Assembly (NCBI GenBank): GCA_018702715.1
Contig: JABIYQ010000161.1
Span: 1-21,328 of the forward strand
Direction of reading: 5' to 3'
From: Desulfobacula sp.
Lineage (GTDB): Bacteria; Desulfobacterota; Desulfobacteria; Desulfobacterales; Desulfobacteraceae
DNA: 21,328 bases
The position numbers and the translations under genes were made by a program. The notes under the pieces were generated by a model that worked only from the letters and a program-made list of their open reading frames with translations, had not been told where the DNA came from and ran no database searches. Shown in pieces: positions 1 to 7,843 of the stretch; the stretch's first letter is position 1, and the number at the start of each line of letters is the position of its first letter.

Positions 1-276
1 CATGAAGAGCCCCTTTGATTATGTTTTTGATAAATTGTTTAATCCTCTTTGATACTTTATTAGGAGTTGTAGGATCAAACCGAACATTATTGATATGTTT
101 GTTTCAAGAGCAATAAGTTTACCTGTTTTTTTTCTGTATAACTCCGAATGACAGATAACATTCATCGTGTACCCACTAAAATAGGTTTTGACAATTAAAA
201 TATGTAGATATTATGCTTTCCCTTATCAGTATAACACGCAAATTTGCGTAAAAGGCAGAAATATGGATAAATACAA
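1..276. other. Gene-free left edge with faint coding relics
   Basis: No intact reading frame or RNA gene is supported here. On the minus strand two neighbouring frames give short protein-like stretches, one reading about CHSELYRKKTGKLIALETN (near 95-160) and another reading VRFDPTTPNKVSKRIK (near 35-85), but stops and frame changes interrupt them. This looks like a decayed gene tail or chance. The only crisp element is the perfect palindrome at 236-249, listed separately. The true gene to the left, if any, lies outside the window. Confidence 0.4.
236..249. repeat. 14-bp perfect palindrome ACGCAAATTTGCGT
   Basis: The sequence ACGCAAATTTGCGT reads identically on both strands. It lies 28 bp before a possible small broken reading frame and over 450 bp before the threonine aldolase start. 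A perfect palindrome of this size in an intergenic region could be a dimeric regulator site, but no neighbouring regulator gene points to one. Confidence 0.4.
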
Positions 277-496
277 ATGATTCAAATTGAAGCTGAATTG
301 CTAAATAAGTTTAATTTGACTTTGGGAAAATTGATGGCGTTGTCAGGGCAAAGCTCCGCATTTTCGGTTACTTTTTTCGCAGCTTGAGATCGCTGAGGCA
401 AAACAAGTTTACGAACTTCTTACTATTTATATAAGGGAGGGCGAAAATGCAATAGGTAAAACCTCCTATTTTTTAATGGTTTTATGTCTTGAATAA
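277..496 (+). pseudogene. Possible frameshifted small hypothetical gene
   Basis: From ATG 277 a frame of 36 codons (MIQIEAELLNKF at its start) runs to a stop at 385-387. The next frame is open from about 371 to the stop at 494-496 and reads QLEIAEAKQVYELLTIYIRE, which looks like an amphipathic helix. The two join at a run of six T at 372-377, so one small indel would restore about 73 codons. I do not recognise the product. It is next to a PIN-domain-like relic, so it may be part of a decaying toxin-antitoxin or other accessory locus. It could also be non-coding by chance. No clear ribosome binding site precedes 277. Confidence 0.3.
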
Positions 497-531
497 TTGT
501 ATAAGATTTTGAAAAAGCAGGATAATTTAAA

Positions 532-612
532 AATGATATCTGGATTGCTTCTGAGGCAATACAGACCGTGCTTGCTGTTTTCGCAAAAGCCAATCACATT
601 TCCAGTATTGAC
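532..612 (+). pseudogene. Degraded C-terminal piece of a PIN-domain (VapC-like) toxin
   Basis: Codons 532-612 read NDIWIASEAIQTVLAVFAKA then NHISSID, ending at TGA 613-615. Intact VapC toxins usually end with the pattern NDxWIAAxAxxxxLxLxTxDxxFxxIxGL, in which the Asp is a metal ligand of the PIN nuclease active site. Here the ND-WIA block is present, but the usual T-x-D/HF block is eroded (AKANHISSID). Stops and frame changes precede the fragment, and no N-terminal PIN half or antitoxin is readable. I interpret it as the remnant of a lost VapBC module. The match is from memory of the family consensus and is short. Confidence 0.4.
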
Positions 613-715
613 TGATTTATTATGAAAGACTCCTATCGCCACATCTTATAGAAATTCTGAGAAAAATATGATAATGACAGAGAAATTAAAATTTTTTTAG
701 AAGGTTGAATAAATA

Positions 716-1726
716 ATGAAACAAATTGATTTAAGAAGCGATACGGTTACAAAACCTTGTGCTGCCATGCTGGAGGCAATGATGAAGGCAGATGTGGGAG
801 ATGATGTTTATGGGGAAGATCCAACCATAAATAAGCTTGAGGACCTTGCTGCAAAAATGCTGGGAACCCAGGAGGCGATTTTTTGCACCAGCGGTACCCA
901 GAGCAATCTTCTGGCGCTTTTGGCTCATTGCGAAAGGGGAGATGAATATATTGTAGGACAACAGGCCCACACCTATCGGTATGAAGGAGGAGGAGCTGCA
1001 GTTTTTGGCAGCATTCAACCCCAGCCCCTGGATTTTGAAGCAGACGGCACTTTGAGTCTTGAAAAGGTTTCTCAATTTATTAAACCCGATGATTTCCATT
1101 TTGCCAATACATCCCTTCTCTGCCTTGAGAATACCCAGGCCGGGAAAGTCCTGCCCCTGGAATATCTTGGCAATGCAAGAAAATTCACAATAGACAAGGG
1201 CTTGATGCTGCACCTTGACGGGGCAAGAATCTTCAATGCCGCTGCTAAACTTAAGGTTGACGTCAAGGAGATTACAAAATATTTTGACACAATTTCCTGC
1301 TGCCTTTCCAAGGGTTTGGGCGCTCCTGTGGGATCTGTACTGTGCGGCCCAAAAAATCTGATTAAAAAAGCAAGACGCTGGCGCAAGGTTCTGGGAGGCG
1401 GTATGAGGCAGGCGGGTATCTTAGCTGCCGCAGGCATTTTCGCCCTTTCAAACAATGTTCAGCGTCTTTACAAAGATCATGAAAATGCACTGACACTGGC
1501 CAAAGGATTAGCCGGGATTAATGGTATAAACATTGATATGAAAATGGTGCAAACCAATATCATTTTTGCAGATATCAAGGCGGATATGGAATCTCTTTGT
1601 GATTTTTTAAAGAAAAAGGGAATTATAATCGATAACAGCAATAAATTAAGGATTGTCACACACCTGGATATTTCAGGAGAGGATATTGATTGTACCATCA
1701 AGGCGTTTAAAGCGTTCTTTTATTAA
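716..1726 (+). CDS. ltaE: Low-specificity L-threonine aldolase
   Basis: PLP-dependent fold-type I enzyme that cleaves L-threonine or L-allo-threonine to glycine and acetaldehyde in the cytoplasm. The 336 residues are a normal length for the family. The N-terminus has the signature DLRSDTVTKP (5-14). GDDVYGEDP follows at 28-36, the cofactor-phosphate region CTSGTQSN at 57-64, the ring-stacking His near 85, LHLDGARIFNA at 165-175 with the PLP-pyridine Asp 168, and SKGLGAPVGS at 198-207, where Lys199 should form the Schiff base. AGAAGG at 699-704 precedes the ATG by 11 nt. The gene stands alone on plus after a decayed region, and its last 20 bp overlap the convergent citrate synthase gene. The family also includes phenylserine and beta-hydroxy amino acid aldolases, so the exact substrate is open. 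Confidence 0.93.
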   Translation: MKQIDLRSDTVTKPCAAMLEAMMKADVGDDVYGEDPTINKLEDLAAKMLGTQEAIFCTSGTQSNLLALLAHCERGDEYIVGQQAHTYRYEGGGAAVFGSIQPQPLDFEADGTLSLEKVSQFIKPDDFHFANTSLLCLENTQAGKVLPLEYLGNARKFTIDKGLMLHLDGARIFNAAAKLKVDVKEITKYFDTISCCLSKGLGAPVGSVLCGPKNLIKKARRWRKVLGGGMRQAGILAAAGIFALSNNVQRLYKDHENALTLAKGLAGINGINIDMKMVQTNIIFADIKADMESLCDFLKKKGIIIDNSNKLRIVTHLDISGEDIDCTIKAFKAFFY

Positions 1727-2993
1727 TGGGAATATAATCTCGTTTCTGTTTGCCGGAATATATCTGACGCGGTCTTGATATCTTCATCTCAGTATCTGCC
1801 ACATCCTCCTTCCACTGGGAAATCCATCCCGGCAGGCGGCCGATGGCAAACATGACTGTAAACATATTGGTGGGTATCCCCATGGCCCTCAATAATATGC
1901 CGGAATAAAAATCCACATTTGGGTAAAGATTTTTTTCTTTAAAATAGGAATCATTTAATGCGGCTTCCTCAAGCCTTTGGACAATTTCCAGGAGCGGATC
2001 TTTTCTTTTTAATTTTGAAAGAACAACATCACAGACTTTTTTCATTATCTTCGCCCTGGGATCAAATGTTTTATAGACCCTGTGTCCAAATCCATAAAGC
2101 CTGAAAGGATCATTTCTATCTTTTGCTTTTGCAAGGCACTCTTTGACAGTGAAACCCTTATTATGGATTTTTTCCAGCATATTCACCACAGCCTGGTTTG
2201 CCCCCCCGTGCAGGGGTCCCCAAAGCGCAGAAATTCCGGCGGAGATAGTAGAATAAATATTGACTTTACCACTGCCCACAACCCTCACTGCCGTGGTTGA
2301 ACAATTTTGTTCATGATCGGCATGAAGAATCCAGAAAACATTCAAAGCCCTGATCAGGTCATCATCTAATCGATAGGGAACAACGGCACTGTCAAACATC
2401 ATATTCAAGAAATTACCGCAATAACAAAGGTCAGGCCTTGGATAGACAACTCTTTCCCCCAATGAAATTCTATATGCCATCGCCGCCATGGTCCTGATTT
2501 TTGAGATAATGCGAAGATATGTTTTATTCATCTCCTCTTCTATATCCGTCAGTTCAGGATAAAAACTTCTCATTGCATTGACCATGGCAGACAAAATTCC
2601 CATGGGGTGGGCTTTTGGAGGATAATTCTGGTAAAACGCCTTCATGCTTTCATGCAAAGGAGAAAAATCATTCAAATACACGCTTGTACGTGTCAATTCT
2701 TCCCGTGTGGGAAGCTCTCCTGTAATCAGAAGGAATGCCGTCTCTACAAAAGTCGACTGTTCTGCAAGCTGCTCGATGGAGAACCCCCTATACCTTAATA
2801 TCCCTTTTTCTCCATCCATATAGGTAATTGAGCTCCGGCATGTTCCCGTATTCCCGAATCCAGGATCAAATGTAATGTATCCTGTTTCCTGGCGAAGGCT
2901 TCGGATATCAATTGCCTTTTCTCCTTGTGAACCCTCTATCACTGGAAATGTCAGCTCTTTACCATCGATCAAAAGTTTGGCAACCTCACTCAT
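1707..2993 (-). CDS. gltA: Citrate synthase (type II, GltA-like)
   Basis: Condenses acetyl-CoA and oxaloacetate to citrate at the entry to the TCA cycle. The 428 residues and the N-terminal beta-rich extension (about 1-50, with TGYITFDPGFGNTGTC) match the hexameric Gram-negative type rather than the shorter dimeric type. The catalytic triad is visible: His262 in PLHGGANQ, His304 in YGFGHRVYKTFDPRA and Asp351 in NVDFYSGI. HADHEQNCST lies at 224-233. An AAAGGAG site lies 6-12 nt before ATG 2993. It is the last gene of a minus-strand run (nucleoside-recognition protein, RecN, FmdB) with 84 bp to FmdB, so it may be read from its own promoter. Its 3' end overlaps ltaE tail to tail. 2-Methylcitrate synthase is a paralogue, but no prp genes are near. 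Confidence 0.95.
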   Translation of the reverse strand: MSEVAKLLIDGKELTFPVIEGSQGEKAIDIRSLRQETGYITFDPGFGNTGTCRSSITYMDGEKGILRYRGFSIEQLAEQSTFVETAFLLITGELPTREELTRTSVYLNDFSPLHESMKAFYQNYPPKAHPMGILSAMVNAMRSFYPELTDIEEEMNKTYLRIISKIRTMAAMAYRISLGERVVYPRPDLCYCGNFLNMMFDSAVVPYRLDDDLIRALNVFWILHADHEQNCSTTAVRVVGSGKVNIYSTISAGISALWGPLHGGANQAVVNMLEKIHNKGFTVKECLAKAKDRNDPFRLYGFGHRVYKTFDPRAKIMKKVCDVVLSKLKRKDPLLEIVQRLEEAALNDSYFKEKNLYPNVDFYSGILLRAMGIPTNMFTVMFAIGRLPGWISQWKEDVADTEMKISRPRQIYSGKQKRDYIPINKRTL

Positions 2994-3077
2994 TAAAATC
3001 TCCTTTAGCCTGAACTGCTGAATTAGTAAAAATTTAGAATTGGCAAAAACTTAGGATACTATACATATTTCACACCT

Positions 3078-3326
3078 CTATCTTGTCTCGCCCGGAACTG
3101 TATAGGTTTTACATGATCCGCCTGAACATTCTCTTTCCTGGGTCTGAACTCCCGCAGTTTGACCTGAAGATGAACTTCCCATTGCGAAATTGGTTTTTGA
3201 AACAACTCTCTCATATTCATTTGATTCGCATTTCGGACAAGCCACTGTATCATTTTTATTTGAGGCCATTACAATGACCTCAAAAAATTCATCACATTTT
3301 GTACATTTAAATTCATATATCGGCAT
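3078..3326 (-). CDS. FmdB/regulatory-type zinc ribbon protein
   Basis: 82-residue protein beginning MPIYEFKCTKC, the hallmark of the FmdB/CxxC_CXXC_SSSS family. Two zinc-binding knuckles are visible: C8-x2-C11 and C30-PK-C33. After them comes a low-complexity Ser/Gly/Thr tail (GSSSSGQTAG) containing extra cysteines (about 66-71). The family was named after a putative regulator beside formamidase and amidase genes. Its molecular role is not established; zinc-ribbon architecture and the flexible tail suggest nucleic acid or protein binding. It lies 58 bp after recN and 84 bp before gltA on the same strand. ATG 3326 is chosen because the family always starts MPxY; GGAGCAATAATG gives a GGAG about 6 nt upstream. 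Confidence 0.88.
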   Translation of the reverse strand: MPIYEFKCTKCDEFFEVIVMASNKNDTVACPKCESNEYERVVSKTNFAMGSSSSGQTAGVQTQERECSGGSCKTYTVPGETR

Positions 3327-3384
3327 TATTGCTCCTTAAATCTATCTTTAGATGATTTTTAAATTAATTATATTTGACTGTTTG

Positions 3385-5091
3385 TCAAGACGATGCCTGT
3401 TCAAGAAGTTCTCTTGCATGGGTCAGGGTTGCATCTGTGATATTTGTCCCACCAATCATTCTGGCGATTTCTCTTATCCTATCATTCTCTTTAGCCAATG
3501 GAACAATGGTCGTAAAAGTCCGGCCATTGATCACATCCTTGGAAATTCTGAACTGGTTTTCAGCATATTTTGCAATCTGGGCCAGGTGCGTAATACATAT
3601 CACTTGATGTTTTTTGGACAATTGTTTTAATTTTTTGCCCACTTTTTCAGAGGTTGCTCCCCCAATCCCGGCATCCACTTCATCAAAAATCAATGTTTCC
3701 AGAGATTTGGTTTTTGATAAAACCGCTTTTAATGCCAAAACAATTCTTGACAGCTCGCCCCCTGAAGCGATTTTAACCAAAGGCTTTAACGCTTCACCAG
3801 GATTTGGACTTAAAAGAAAGCTTGATTTATCCATTCCATCAGGACCAATTTTTTCAAGATCTGTCGTGGCAATATCTTCTGGATCATTTGTGGTCTGGAT
3901 AGAAAAAGAAACCTCAAATTTTGCTTTACCCATTTCAAGGGCATCCAGTTCATTCCTGGCAAATTCAGATAGCTTTTTGCCTGCTGTTTTTCTTAAGGCT
4001 GATAATGTTTTTGCTTTTTGGCCAATGACTTTAAGAAACCCTTGAACATCATTTTCAAAGGTTTTTATTTGTTTTTCAATTTGGGTGGTTTGGGAAAGAT
4101 TAAGTTGCATGGCTTCATACTCATCAAACAGGGCATCCAGGCTTCCGCCATATTTTCTTTTTAATTTTGAAATCAGGTCCAGTCTTTGATCGGCTATTTC
4201 AAGAGAGGCTGGATCAAGATCAATATTAGATGAAAAGTCCCTTAATTCACCTGCAATATCCTGGAGGTCAAACACAATTGAAGAAAGCCTGCCACTAAAT
4301 TTTTCAAGATCTTCATCAGCCGCACTTACTTTGTCCATATCATTTCTCAAAAAAGACAATCTTTCAGACAAAGAGCCTTCCCTGTCATGGATTTCATGGA
4401 TAGAACGATTGACAACTTCAAATATTTTTGATGAATTTAGAAGAATTTCGCGCTTTTTTTCAAGATCTTCATCTTCATTGGGCAAAATAGCAGCATCATT
4501 GATTTCATTTATCTGAAACTCTAAAAAATCCTGTTCTTTTCTTTTTATATCCAGACTTTTTTGAAGTTCTCCTATCTTTCTCTTCAAGGGGATAATGGTA
4601 TGGTACAGGTTTTTAACTTCACTCTTTAAGTCTTGCGTCCCTGCAAACTCATCTAAAATATCCAGATGATTTTCCTGTTTTAAAAGCCCCTGGTGAGCAT
4701 GCTGGCTTGAGATACCTGCAAGATTAAAGGTCACCTGTTTTAAAAGGTCAAGGGTTGACAACCTTGAATTGATAAATACACGGCTTTTGCCCGAAGATGA
4801 GATAGTCCTTCTGACAATCAGACCGTCAGAGCATTCAATGTCCTGCTCTTTTAAAATCATTACCGTTCTTGATTTTGCGTCAATATCAAATAAGGCTTCT
4901 AATTGGGCAGTTTTACAACCCGCTCTCACCAGATCCGACGATGCTCTTGAACCTAGTAAAAGGTTAACCGCTTCAATAATAATTGATTTTCCAGCACCCG
5001 TTTCACCCGTTAATACTGTAAATTCATCCTCAAATGAAATGTGGATATCATCAATGATTGCAAAGTTTTTTATGGTCAGCTCGCTTAGCAT
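3385..5091 (-). CDS. recN: DNA repair protein RecN
   Basis: SMC-like ATPase of recombinational double-strand-break repair, acting on the nucleoid. From the chosen start it has 568 residues, near the usual 550-580. The order is typical: N-terminal MLSELTIKNFAIID, Walker A TGETGAGKS (28-36), a Q-loop region SSQHAHQ (128-134), long coiled-coil segments (about 150-225 and 305-390), ABC signature ASGGELSRI (442-450), Walker B LIFDEVDAGIGG (467-478) and the switch THLAQIA (501-507). A frame extends to 5118, but AAGGAGG at 5096-5102 sits four nt before ATG 5091, and family proteins start MLxxLxIxNFA. The start lies 41 bp inside the end of the upstream membrane-protein gene, so translational coupling is likely. 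No LexA-type box was recognised. Confidence 0.95.
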   Translation of the reverse strand: MLSELTIKNFAIIDDIHISFEDEFTVLTGETGAGKSIIIEAVNLLLGSRASSDLVRAGCKTAQLEALFDIDAKSRTVMILKEQDIECSDGLIVRRTISSSGKSRVFINSRLSTLDLLKQVTFNLAGISSQHAHQGLLKQENHLDILDEFAGTQDLKSEVKNLYHTIIPLKRKIGELQKSLDIKRKEQDFLEFQINEINDAAILPNEDEDLEKKREILLNSSKIFEVVNRSIHEIHDREGSLSERLSFLRNDMDKVSAADEDLEKFSGRLSSIVFDLQDIAGELRDFSSNIDLDPASLEIADQRLDLISKLKRKYGGSLDALFDEYEAMQLNLSQTTQIEKQIKTFENDVQGFLKVIGQKAKTLSALRKTAGKKLSEFARNELDALEMGKAKFEVSFSIQTTNDPEDIATTDLEKIGPDGMDKSSFLLSPNPGEALKPLVKIASGGELSRIVLALKAVLSKTKSLETLIFDEVDAGIGGATSEKVGKKLKQLSKKHQVICITHLAQIAKYAENQFRISKDVINGRTFTTIVPLAKENDRIREIARMIGGTNITDATLTHARELLEQASS

Positions 5092-6037
5092 AAAACCTCC
5101 TTGCAGATAAGAAAACATGATACATCCAGGCAGCGATTATGGCAGCAATAAGTCTTGGAACCCATAACCAGAGTAAAGGCAGCCCCAATGGTATAAACAA
5201 TGCCGGATCTTCAATCACTCCATGGTTGACCCCAATGGAAAGATGAAGTTTGGTTAAATCCTCTTTTTTATACTCATTTGATTGGGTTTCTTCAACAATG
5301 ACTGCCGAACCGTACGCCAACCCGAAAATAGTAGCCGTCAACCACAGCATTCCCGTTGATCTGTCCAGCCCCATGACAGACAGAAAAGGAGATATAATTT
5401 TAGTTATATAGGTTATAAGATTAAATATTTTAGCCAATTCAAGACCCACCATCAACGGCATGATAATACAAAAAATCTGGATTATCAGTTTAAAAGTTCC
5501 CCACCCCCAGAATATCACCATGGTTAAAAAGGGTTGTGTTTCCCGGGAAAAATTTCCCATACCCGTTGTCACACCAGTATCAGAGTTTACACCCATAATC
5601 TTTGCGCACACTAAGGTCACAGCCAAAGCCATAAACAGTCTGAAAAACGCTGCAAAAAAGACATTAATACCGGAATTTCCCTGTACAATACTTTCCTGAA
5701 TTAAATTATGGGCGATCAAAATAAAAATGGCGATCAGTGTCATATGCTCCATGGAAAAAGGCATAGCCCAGAGAGCTGCCACAGCGCCGTAAGGACCGGT
5801 GAAAAGGCCTACAATTAAGACAAGGGCTGCAGATGGCGGCAAAGACATCCAGGTCATTACCGGGGTCAGCAGAAAATCCAGTTTATAAATAACCCCGAAG
5901 TGAACCAGAAGACTTGTGACAAAAGATATGGGAATTATAATCTTTAACAGCCACAACAGCCCTTTCCAGCCTTTTATCAGGCCTTGCCTTGTTCCGGATT
6001 TTGTTTTTTGAAAGATATCTTCAGTTTTTTTTGTCAT
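5051..6037 (-). CDS. Nucleoside-recognition (Gate) domain membrane protein
   Basis: Integral membrane protein of about 328 residues with several hydrophobic segments. Counting from ATG 6037, clear ones are near 30-50 (LLWLLKIIIPISFVTSLLVHFG), 70-100 (ALVLIVGLFTGPYGAVAALW), 105-125, 135-155, 185-215 and a C-terminal segment near 295-318. The GLFTGPYGAVAALWAMPF and FGLAYGSAVIVEE regions resemble the Nucleos_recog/Gate domain also found in spore maturation proteins SpmA/B and in FeoB. The transported substrate is not known for this group. The start is uncertain: ATG 6073 (340 aa) and ATG 6037 both lack a good ribosome site; 6037 gives a shorter overlap (17 bp) with the upstream small gene. Its end overlaps recN by 41 bp, so these genes probably form one transcript. 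Confidence 0.82.
   Translation of the reverse strand: MTKKTEDIFQKTKSGTRQGLIKGWKGLLWLLKIIIPISFVTSLLVHFGVIYKLDFLLTPVMTWMSLPPSAALVLIVGLFTGPYGAVAALWAMPFSMEHMTLIAIFILIAHNLIQESIVQGNSGINVFFAAFFRLFMALAVTLVCAKIMGVNSDTGVTTGMGNFSRETQPFLTMVIFWGWGTFKLIIQIFCIIMPLMVGLELAKIFNLITYITKIISPFLSVMGLDRSTGMLWLTATIFGLAYGSAVIVEETQSNEYKKEDLTKLHLSIGVNHGVIEDPALFIPLGLPLLWLWVPRLIAAIIAAWMYHVFLSARRFYAKRADHKKLCNH
5096..5102 (-). promoter_or_regulatory. Strong ribosome binding site deciding the recN start
   Basis: On the minus strand AAGGAGG is followed by TTTT and ATG 5091. It is a near-perfect Shine-Dalgarno sequence inside the coding region of the upstream gene. It fixes the recN start nine codons downstream of the first possible in-frame start. 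Confidence 0.8.
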
Positions 6038-6197
6038 TTGAAGAGACTGCAACGTTTTCTTTGACTGTTTCATTGACTACTGCATAAATATCTTTAAAGG
6101 ATTCATGTAAATTTGACGGGGATAGCCTTCCCATTTCAATGAATTTTACAATAATCTCTTTTGTGGCTCTTAATATCTGTTCATCTATTGATTTCAT
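6021..6197 (-). CDS. Small conserved-looking protein, function unknown
   Basis: 58-residue acidic to neutral protein starting MKSIDEQILRATKEIIVKFI. The core ILRATKEIIVKFIEMGRLSPS (8-28) followed by LHESFKDIYAVVNETV reads like two amphipathic helices. It weakly resembles the N-terminal helical part of MucR/Ros-type regulators (pattern LTAEIVAAxxxxNxxxxxxLxxLIxxVxxxL), but the zinc-finger part of those proteins is absent. The frame can extend to a TTG at 6233, but ATG 6197 is preferred. Its end overlaps the start of the nucleoside-recognition gene, which supports it being a real gene in that operon. No function is assigned. Confidence 0.6.
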   Translation of the reverse strand: MKSIDEQILRATKEIIVKFIEMGRLSPSNLHESFKDIYAVVNETVKENVAVSSNDKKN

Positions 6198-6322
6198 AAA
6201 ATCATGAATACCAAAACTGTTGAACAAGGTCAAGAATTTGGATTATTTTGTATTGCCATGAAAAATATAATGGTTATACTACGAAACAATATTTAATTGA
6301 TTTGAGAGGTTTTATAAGGTTC

Positions 6323-7552
6323 ATGGAAAAATCCCCAGATACGCTGGACACATCCGATAAAGCGGATAAATTTAAAAAAGAAGAAAAAAAAGACAGCATG
6401 ATAGACTCAATATCCTGCAATGGAAAAGATATACTGCTGATCGGGACTGCCCACGTGTCAAGACAGAGCGCAAAGCTTGTGGAAGATACCATCCATGAAC
6501 ATACTCCGGATACCGTCTGTGTTGAACTTTGCGCAACAAGGCTTGCATCACTAAAGGATGCAGACAGATGGCGCAACATGGATATTGTCAAAGTTATCAA
6601 AGAAAAAAAGGCTTTGCTTTTATTCATGAACCTTCTTTTGGCTTCTTTCCAGAAAAAAATTGCTGATAAATTCAATATCAAGCCAGGTCAGGAAATGATT
6701 AATGCCATAAAGGCTGCAGAAGAAATCAATGCGACAATCGTTCCTTCCGACCGTGAAATCCAAATCACTCTTTCCCGGGTCTGGAGAGGAATGGGTCTGT
6801 GGGAAAAATTAAAACTGATGTTCTCCCTTATATTCTCTTTTAGTGCCTCTGATGAAATCAGTGAAGAAGACATTGAACAGATGAAACAAGAAGATATCCT
6901 TCAAACCCTTCTGGCTGATGTAAAAAAAACACATCCCATTATTGAAAAATCCCTGATAAATGAAAGAGACCAATACCTTGCAGAAAAAATCAGATCTGCA
7001 CCGGGTAAAAAAATCATTGCTGTTGTCGGTGCTGCCCATGCTCCGGGGATTAAAAGATATCTTAGCAGTAATGAAAAAATAGACCTTGATGAACTAAATA
7101 CGATTCCCCCTGCCGGCAAGACCGGAAAAATTTTAAAATGGGCTATTCCTGCAGCCATTATGGTATTGTTTGTAGCGGGATTTTTAATGGAAGGGAAAAA
7201 TGCCGGAGCAGATATGATCTGGATCTGGATTGCAGCCAATGGTATTTTTGCAGGGATTGGTGCCATTCTTGCGCTTGCTCATCCCTATACCATTATCTCA
7301 TCGATTATTGCAGCCCCTTTGACTTCTTTAAACCCCATGATTGCTGCGGGCTGGGTATCCGGACTTGTGGAAGCATTTTCCAGAAAACCCAAAGTAAAAG
7401 ATTTTGAAGCAATCCCTGAAGACATTGTATCCATAAAAGGCTTTTGGCACAATAATGTAACCCGGATTCTTCTGGTGGTTGTTTTCACTAACCTGGGATC
7501 AGCTATAGGAACATGGACTGCCGTGCCCCTGATGCTTAAACTGCTTAATTGA
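6323..7552 (+). CDS. TraB/GumN (TIKI-like) family membrane protein
   Basis: 409 residues. The N-terminal half carries the TraB/GumN signature: LLIGTAHVSRQSA (about 38-50, GTAH 41-44), VCVELCATRL with Glu68, RDQYLAEKI (206-214) and VVGAAHAPGIKRYL (234-247, GAAH 236-239). The paired GxxH motifs and the Glu are the residues that define the family, proposed to be metalloprotease-like because of the related TIKI proteins. The C-terminal third has hydrophobic segments near 265-285, 297-318, 325-345 and 378-400, so it is anchored in the inner membrane. Enterococcal TraB shuts down pheromone signalling; the role in this organism is unknown. ATG 6323 is chosen (AAGG 3 nt and GAGAGG 13 nt upstream), but upstream TTG 6248 and downstream ATG 6398 are possible. 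The first 25 residues are unusually charged (KADKFKKEEKKDS). Confidence 0.85.
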   Translation: MEKSPDTLDTSDKADKFKKEEKKDSMIDSISCNGKDILLIGTAHVSRQSAKLVEDTIHEHTPDTVCVELCATRLASLKDADRWRNMDIVKVIKEKKALLLFMNLLLASFQKKIADKFNIKPGQEMINAIKAAEEINATIVPSDREIQITLSRVWRGMGLWEKLKLMFSLIFSFSASDEISEEDIEQMKQEDILQTLLADVKKTHPIIEKSLINERDQYLAEKIRSAPGKKIIAVVGAAHAPGIKRYLSSNEKIDLDELNTIPPAGKTGKILKWAIPAAIMVLFVAGFLMEGKNAGADMIWIWIAANGIFAGIGAILALAHPYTIISSIIAAPLTSLNPMIAAGWVSGLVEAFSRKPKVKDFEAIPEDIVSIKGFWHNNVTRILLVVVFTNLGSAIGTWTAVPLMLKLLN

Positions 7553-7584
7553 TCTAAAACTAGAAATTTAACATCAGAAATTTT

Positions 7585-7789
7585 CCATAACCCGTTACAG
7601 GCTGATTACCTTACGTCCGCTGAATGGATATGGCAACAAGTTCTACGATTACCTTTGCTGACCGCCATGAACTCGCTCATTCTTCGCTCAAACACCATGG
7701 CGGCTTAAACGCTGCCGTAATCTTTGAACTTGTAAGCCTTGATCCATAATGCTCCCGTAAGGCAAACAGCCTTGCACTGGCGGGTGTGG
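7585..7789. repeat. Large imperfect inverted repeat, about 205 bp
   Basis: The stretch between traB-like and purN folds into one long interrupted hairpin. Paired blocks, from outside in: CCATAACCCG (7585-7594) with CGGGTGTGG (7781-7789); GGCTGATTACCTTACG (7600-7615) with CGTAAGGCAAACAGCC (7756-7771); ACAAGTTC (7636-7643) with GAACTTGT (7726-7733); GATTAC (7647-7652) with GTAATC (7717-7722); CCGCCATG (7662-7669) with CATGGCGG (7696-7703). The 26-nt loop holds a direct repeat TCGCTCA (7673-7679 and 7684-7690). Seven T follow at 7801-7807. This is far longer than a normal terminator and looks like a palindromic intergenic repeat element or a structured RNA, possibly also ending the convergent transcripts. 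Confidence 0.7.
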
Positions 7790-7843
7790 CAAGATTGCAA
7801 TTTTTTTATGGCAAATGTCCAGATTTAAAAATAAACATCTTGA

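Noticed and set aside
30..165. Minus-strand fragments resembling a thioesterase end (GKLIALETN) at the left edge
   Set aside because: Too short, in two different frames and interrupted by stops; the resemblance is not specific enough to name a gene.
3614..4045. Plus-strand open frame of 143 codons opposite recN, and similar long antisense frames over polA, leuC and others
   Set aside because: They lie wholly inside well-supported genes on the other strand, lack recognisable domains and are explained by codon bias of the real genes.
6184..6236. Promoter TTGACC with 17-bp spacing to TATTCA before the 58-residue gene
   Set aside because: The -10 box matches only three consensus bases and lies almost against the start codon, so it would need a nearly leaderless transcript.
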